Shown here: in pieces, positions 61,601 through 64,000 of the stretch
Numbering within the stretch: position 1 is the stretch's first letter
Layout of the letters: each line of letters opens with the position of its first letter
Source of the DNA: Paraspadella gotoi
Lineage: Eukaryota; Chaetognatha
Assembly (NCBI GenBank): GCA_051294375.1
Contig: CM119268.1
Location: forward strand, 12,841,770 to 12,905,769
Direction of reading: 5' to 3'
DNA: 64,000 bases
The notes under the pieces: generated by a model
What the model saw: only the letters and a program-made list of their open reading frames with translations
Told to the model about the DNA's origin: nothing
The model's database searches: none
Made by a program: the position numbers and the translations under genes

Positions 61601-63051
61601 CACTCGGTCGCTCCCGCTCGCGCCGTCAGCTCCTCGTCCGCGCGTGGTCAGGGTTCCCGTGGCGCCAGCGCATCCACAACCGCGTCTGGCGGCTCGCGAG
61701 CCGGCACGCTAAAGGAAGATGATGCCCTATCGCAGTTGCATCAAAACGGCTTTGTTCAACAGCTTCGTCCTCAGCTCGCGCTTTTAGCCGACGAAGATAG
61801 CGAAGATTCCGATGCTCGCGATGAGTTGTCACCCGCTTCGAAGAATCGGGTAAAGAAATAGAAATAAATACCAAAAAAAAAACATGTTACAATCTGTTTT
61901 ACGCTGAAGAAGACTATCAACATCTCCGTTTATACGTATCTAATAAACTTTGCCGTTGTTACAACCAAGACAAACGTTTTTCTTACTCGTAAAAAAAATA
62001 AAAAACTGGTTTATTCAGGTCGCCTTGCTTCGACGGTATCAAGCAAAGAACGCTCCTTTCAGACTGATGTCCCTAAAGAAGTTTCAGCGGATGGAACGAA
62101 AAAAGAAAGCCGGTGCCTCCGTCGATGTCAGGAAAAAAATAGAAGACGACGACGATAAAACGATCACCGTAGAAACATTCAAGGAGGCCCCTGATTCCTC
62201 GACCCCGCAACTTCAAGGGGCGCCGTCTTTGACACAAAAGAATACAACTTTAAAAACATCGATCTCAGACGAGTCTAAAAACGGCTCAAGTTCGACTCAC
62301 AAAATGTCTAACCCAAAACCACCTCTTCTTAACTCATCGCCTCCCGGATCGCCTTCAACTGCCGACGAGACACCAACGCGAACCATCTCCTCTGCGCCCG
62401 GTCAATTGAACTCCGCACGAGCTCCCACTAAGCTTCCTCCCGTCATTCCGGAGGGATCTCTGCGAACGTGTCTATCGACGCCGCCTGCCGAGGCGTCGAC
62501 GAAGCCAGGAAAACTCGGTCATTCGCCAGCGACAACGCCGCGTCCTTCTGCACCCTCGATCCCTTTGCCCCCTCGGTCGCCGTCTCGTAATCGCCGTCCC
62601 AAATCGGGGGATGATGCGAACGAGGACGACTCGCCGCCCATCGGTAATCTCAAGATTTCGGGCTCGTCGGCGACGCTTAATCGAGGAGAAAATCTGAGTA
62701 ACGCGTCTTCTGTTGATATTTTCAAGGTGCTTTTCTCTTATTTTTGATTAAATCGATTTTTTCTTCTTATTTATATTCTTTTTTGATTAGCCAATAAACC
62801 TTCGACGTTATATCAAGCGTCATCAAAGTATTCCACCCAAGTGCCGAAAATTCGTTTACATTCCAGCTCCGTCACACGGTTTACAGGTTTGTTTTTCAGT
62901 AATTTTTTCTTTTCTATTGATAACCTTTATACATGTACGTAGTATAATGTCATGTATTTAGGTATTACCCCCGACGATGCTCGAGGCTGAGCTTCTTTCC
63001 GAGCGATTTCCTACCTCTCGTCAGCAGGCGCTGCTGAAAGAGGATATCTGA
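55612..63051 (+). CDS. Unrecognised long coiled-coil/low-complexity protein
   Basis: About 18 exons join in frame to roughly 1100 residues, but I do not recognise the family. The start (MSEPRAHPVG) is uncertain because several short upstream frames precede it. Visible parts: an Arg/Ser-rich N-terminus, GKTFKVGPVLAVAKAGRRFK, RRFLDYSIAEEVDVRTAL, an acidic run, a conserved-looking middle (LKDRLKRIYSRQELVDVAAI, LELDPWAFLDLDQVYRMDG, NNWQERVIKRKLLARLQ), a charged coiled coil, a Ser/Pro-rich region and an end LRRYIKRHQSIPPKCRKFIY. The splice structure between 61275 and 61542 does not join in one frame as read here; a skipped exon, or two genes, is possible. It hosts a DIRS-like element and family A in introns. 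Confidence 0.55.
55769..55808 (+). repeat. Short fragment of repeat family C
   Basis: TATTCATTTAATAAATAAGC... to CCCCTGAC, about 40 bp matching 6960-7005, in the first intron of the unrecognised gene, about 35 bp before its acceptor. Confidence 0.6.
56233..58687 (+). mobile_element. DIRS-like retroelement, non-autonomous, with ITRs and internal complementary region
   Basis: 2455 bp, GC-rich against the AT-rich surroundings. Inverted terminal repeats: 56243-56393 and 58513-58663, about 150 bp, nearly identical. An internal complementary region (57117-57203) is the exact reverse complement of the left outer end (40 nt) joined to that of the right outer end (47 nt), junction 57156/57157. This is the hallmark of DIRS-type elements, which replicate through a circle. 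No target duplication, as expected for a tyrosine-recombinase element. No reverse transcriptase or tyrosine recombinase frame is seen, only broken gag-like frames. It lies in an intron, starting 9 nt after the 5' splice site. Confidence 0.88.
57316..58518 (+). pseudogene. Broken gag-like coding region of the DIRS-like element
   Basis: Consecutive + strand frames overlap in different phases: Ser-rich DASVSGSEEGSSSEESAAG, a Trp-containing stretch QQWRVLRRVGQDDVFLPSWD, AFKAFERIMRDAGASAHAVL, LDDLAKPLRDASSGLAAIFG and a Pro/Arg-rich ARRPYWPRKFSPPPKRRGG. The order acidic/Ser-rich, helical, then basic-proline fits a DIRS gag. At least three frame changes indicate decay. Gag identity is inference. Confidence 0.4.
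59722..60030 (+). repeat. Dispersed repeat family A, copy 5 (unrecognised gene intron)
   Basis: Degenerate: GTCTCCCCAGATGGGCC, CTTCTTAGTGACGTTATCGTAGTCGTCG, CACGCTTTTTACAATTG, then AATAATTTGTTATCATCGCATC units. The usual 3' block is missing. The acceptor TTTTTGTTTCTCCAG follows about 130 bp later. Confidence 0.65.
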
Positions 63052-63328
63052 CGGAGAAAAATAAACAATATCGCACCAAAATTTTACGAAAATTTTTATT
63101 TCTAAATGTTTACACAGCTTTATAACATTATAACAAATACTGCCATAAATTTTACAAAGAGAATTATTATTCTTTGCGACTGCATTTTTACTATGCCCAA
63201 CTGGTGTCCTTGTCGACTTAATATTTGATCACGTTACCTCTTTACTAAATCTACTTATCACTTTTTTCGCGGAAGTTTTAATCGCGTGTTTTCACATAAA
63301 GCCTTTTTCCGAGCCGCCATTTGATAAT

Positions 63329-64000
63329 ATGGCGGGGATTCCACCGACGCCACAACAAAACGACATCAAAGACATTTTTGAGTCTATGGAATACGGGCCG
63401 GCGCCGGAAGCCCAGGATGCCGCCAATCAATGGCTGGAACGCCGCGACCGAAAATTGGGACACTTTATCGATGGAAAATGGGTAGGTTGATGACAAAATT
63501 CCATTTTTCTCTAAATTTTCAACTTTTCGCGATTTCTCAAGGTCACACCCGCGGACCGGAAAACCTACGAGACAAAATGCCCTGCCACCGGAGAGACTTT
63601 AGCCTCCACCCTCCAAGGGTCGTCGGGCGATGTCGATATGGCTGTTGCCGCCGCCCGTCAAGCCTACATCGACTGGAGTCAATTACCTGGTCACGTGCGT
63701 GCTAGGCACATGTACAGTGTTGCCCGACACGTTCAGAAGCATCAACGTCTCCTCAGCGTAATGGAGTCGTTGGACAACGGAAAGTCCATTCGCGAGACGC
63801 GCGATTGCGACGTCCCGCTCGTCGTGCGACACTTTTACCACCACGCCGGGTGGGCGCAACTCATGGATAAAGAAATGGCTGGATGGAAATCGTTAGGTAG
63901 GTTTCCTCGCATAATTGGTCAACGATAACGGAATCAGATGGTGGCTTGCAAGTTATTGTTCACTATTCAAACTACTATTCCAACCTTCATTTAGGAGTTG
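63329..64000 (+). CDS. ALDH16A1: Aldehyde dehydrogenase family 16 member A1, N-terminal part (3' end outside window)
   Basis: ALDH16A1 is a double-domain aldehyde dehydrogenase homologue. Exon 1 63329-63480 (MAGIPPTPQQNDIKDIFESM, YGPAPEAQDAANQWLERRDR, LGHFIDGKW), exon 2 about 63541-63896 (ETKCPATGETLASTLQGSSG, VDMAVAAARQAYIDWSQLPG, VQKHQRLLSVMESLDNGKSI, RETRDCDVPLVVRHFYHHAG, AGWKSL) and exon 3 from 63995. The opening (IFTSLEYGPVPES in human) and VIQKHQRLLWTLESLVTGR-like block identify this member rather than another ALDH. The catalytic part lies outside the window, so it cannot be judged whether the active-site Cys is present. Confidence 0.93.

Overview
This window is nuclear DNA from a small-intron animal (metazoan) genome. 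The genes are broken into many short exons with GT-AG introns, mostly about 50-110 bp. The gene set is animal-like (RSPRY1, EEIG1/FAM102, MFSD6, tectonic, TMEM218, BAP18, ABHD6, ALDH16A1). An early-branching marine animal such as a sponge with a compact genome fits the intron size, the tight spacing and the divergence from vertebrate proteins, but the species cannot be fixed from this sequence. Gene symbols rest on recognising conserved protein stretches, not on database searches.

Layout: 19 protein genes are recognised and all lie on the + strand. In order they are: PSMD2 3' part (1-1029), RSPRY1 (1322-5479), MFSD9 (5920-8447), an MFSD6-like transporter (9514-12960), TYW1 (13372-16302), a 12-finger C2H2 protein (16469-19700), a DUF389 membrane protein (20022-24095), TMEM218 (24702-26569), a tectonic (26612-29525), a JmjC plus EF-hand protein (29703-32389), EEIG1/FAM102 (32852-34741), a RING/B-box/coiled-coil protein (35799-40943), BAP18 (41292-42120), POLR3H (42283-44814), USP3 (45107-49644), ABHD6 (52057-53334), RRP1 (53570-55469), an unrecognised long protein (about 55612-63051) and the 5' part of ALDH16A1 (63329 to the window end). 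Gaps are often only 40-450 bp. TMEM218 and tectonic, two membrane proteins of the ciliary transition zone, are only 42 bp apart. The others are mostly housekeeping functions: proteasome, tRNA wybutosine synthesis, Pol III, rRNA processing, deubiquitination and lipid hydrolysis.

Mobile DNA: almost every intron above about 300 bp is long because it holds a repeat. Repeat types seen are: (A) a dispersed family with a 5' hairpin, an internal 22-bp minisatellite and a constant 3' end, in five introns; (B) a dispersed family that starts with a 31-nt hairpin, in three introns and one intergenic gap; (C) short dispersed fragments; (D) a roughly 230-250 bp element in two introns; an element with 98-bp terminal inverted repeats; a hAT-type 555-bp element with a perfect 8-bp target duplication, nested in a B copy; two TA-flanked inverted-repeat elements; and a 2455-bp DIRS-like element with inverted terminal repeats and an exact internal complementary region. 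Several insertions sit within about 20 nt of a splice site without touching coding sequence.

The most striking points are the one-strand layout with tight gaps and splice-acceptor-like tracts just before several start codons (possible polycistronic transcription), the TMEM218/tectonic pair, the intron-invading A family, and the DIRS-like element. No CRISPR array, rRNA or tRNA was seen.
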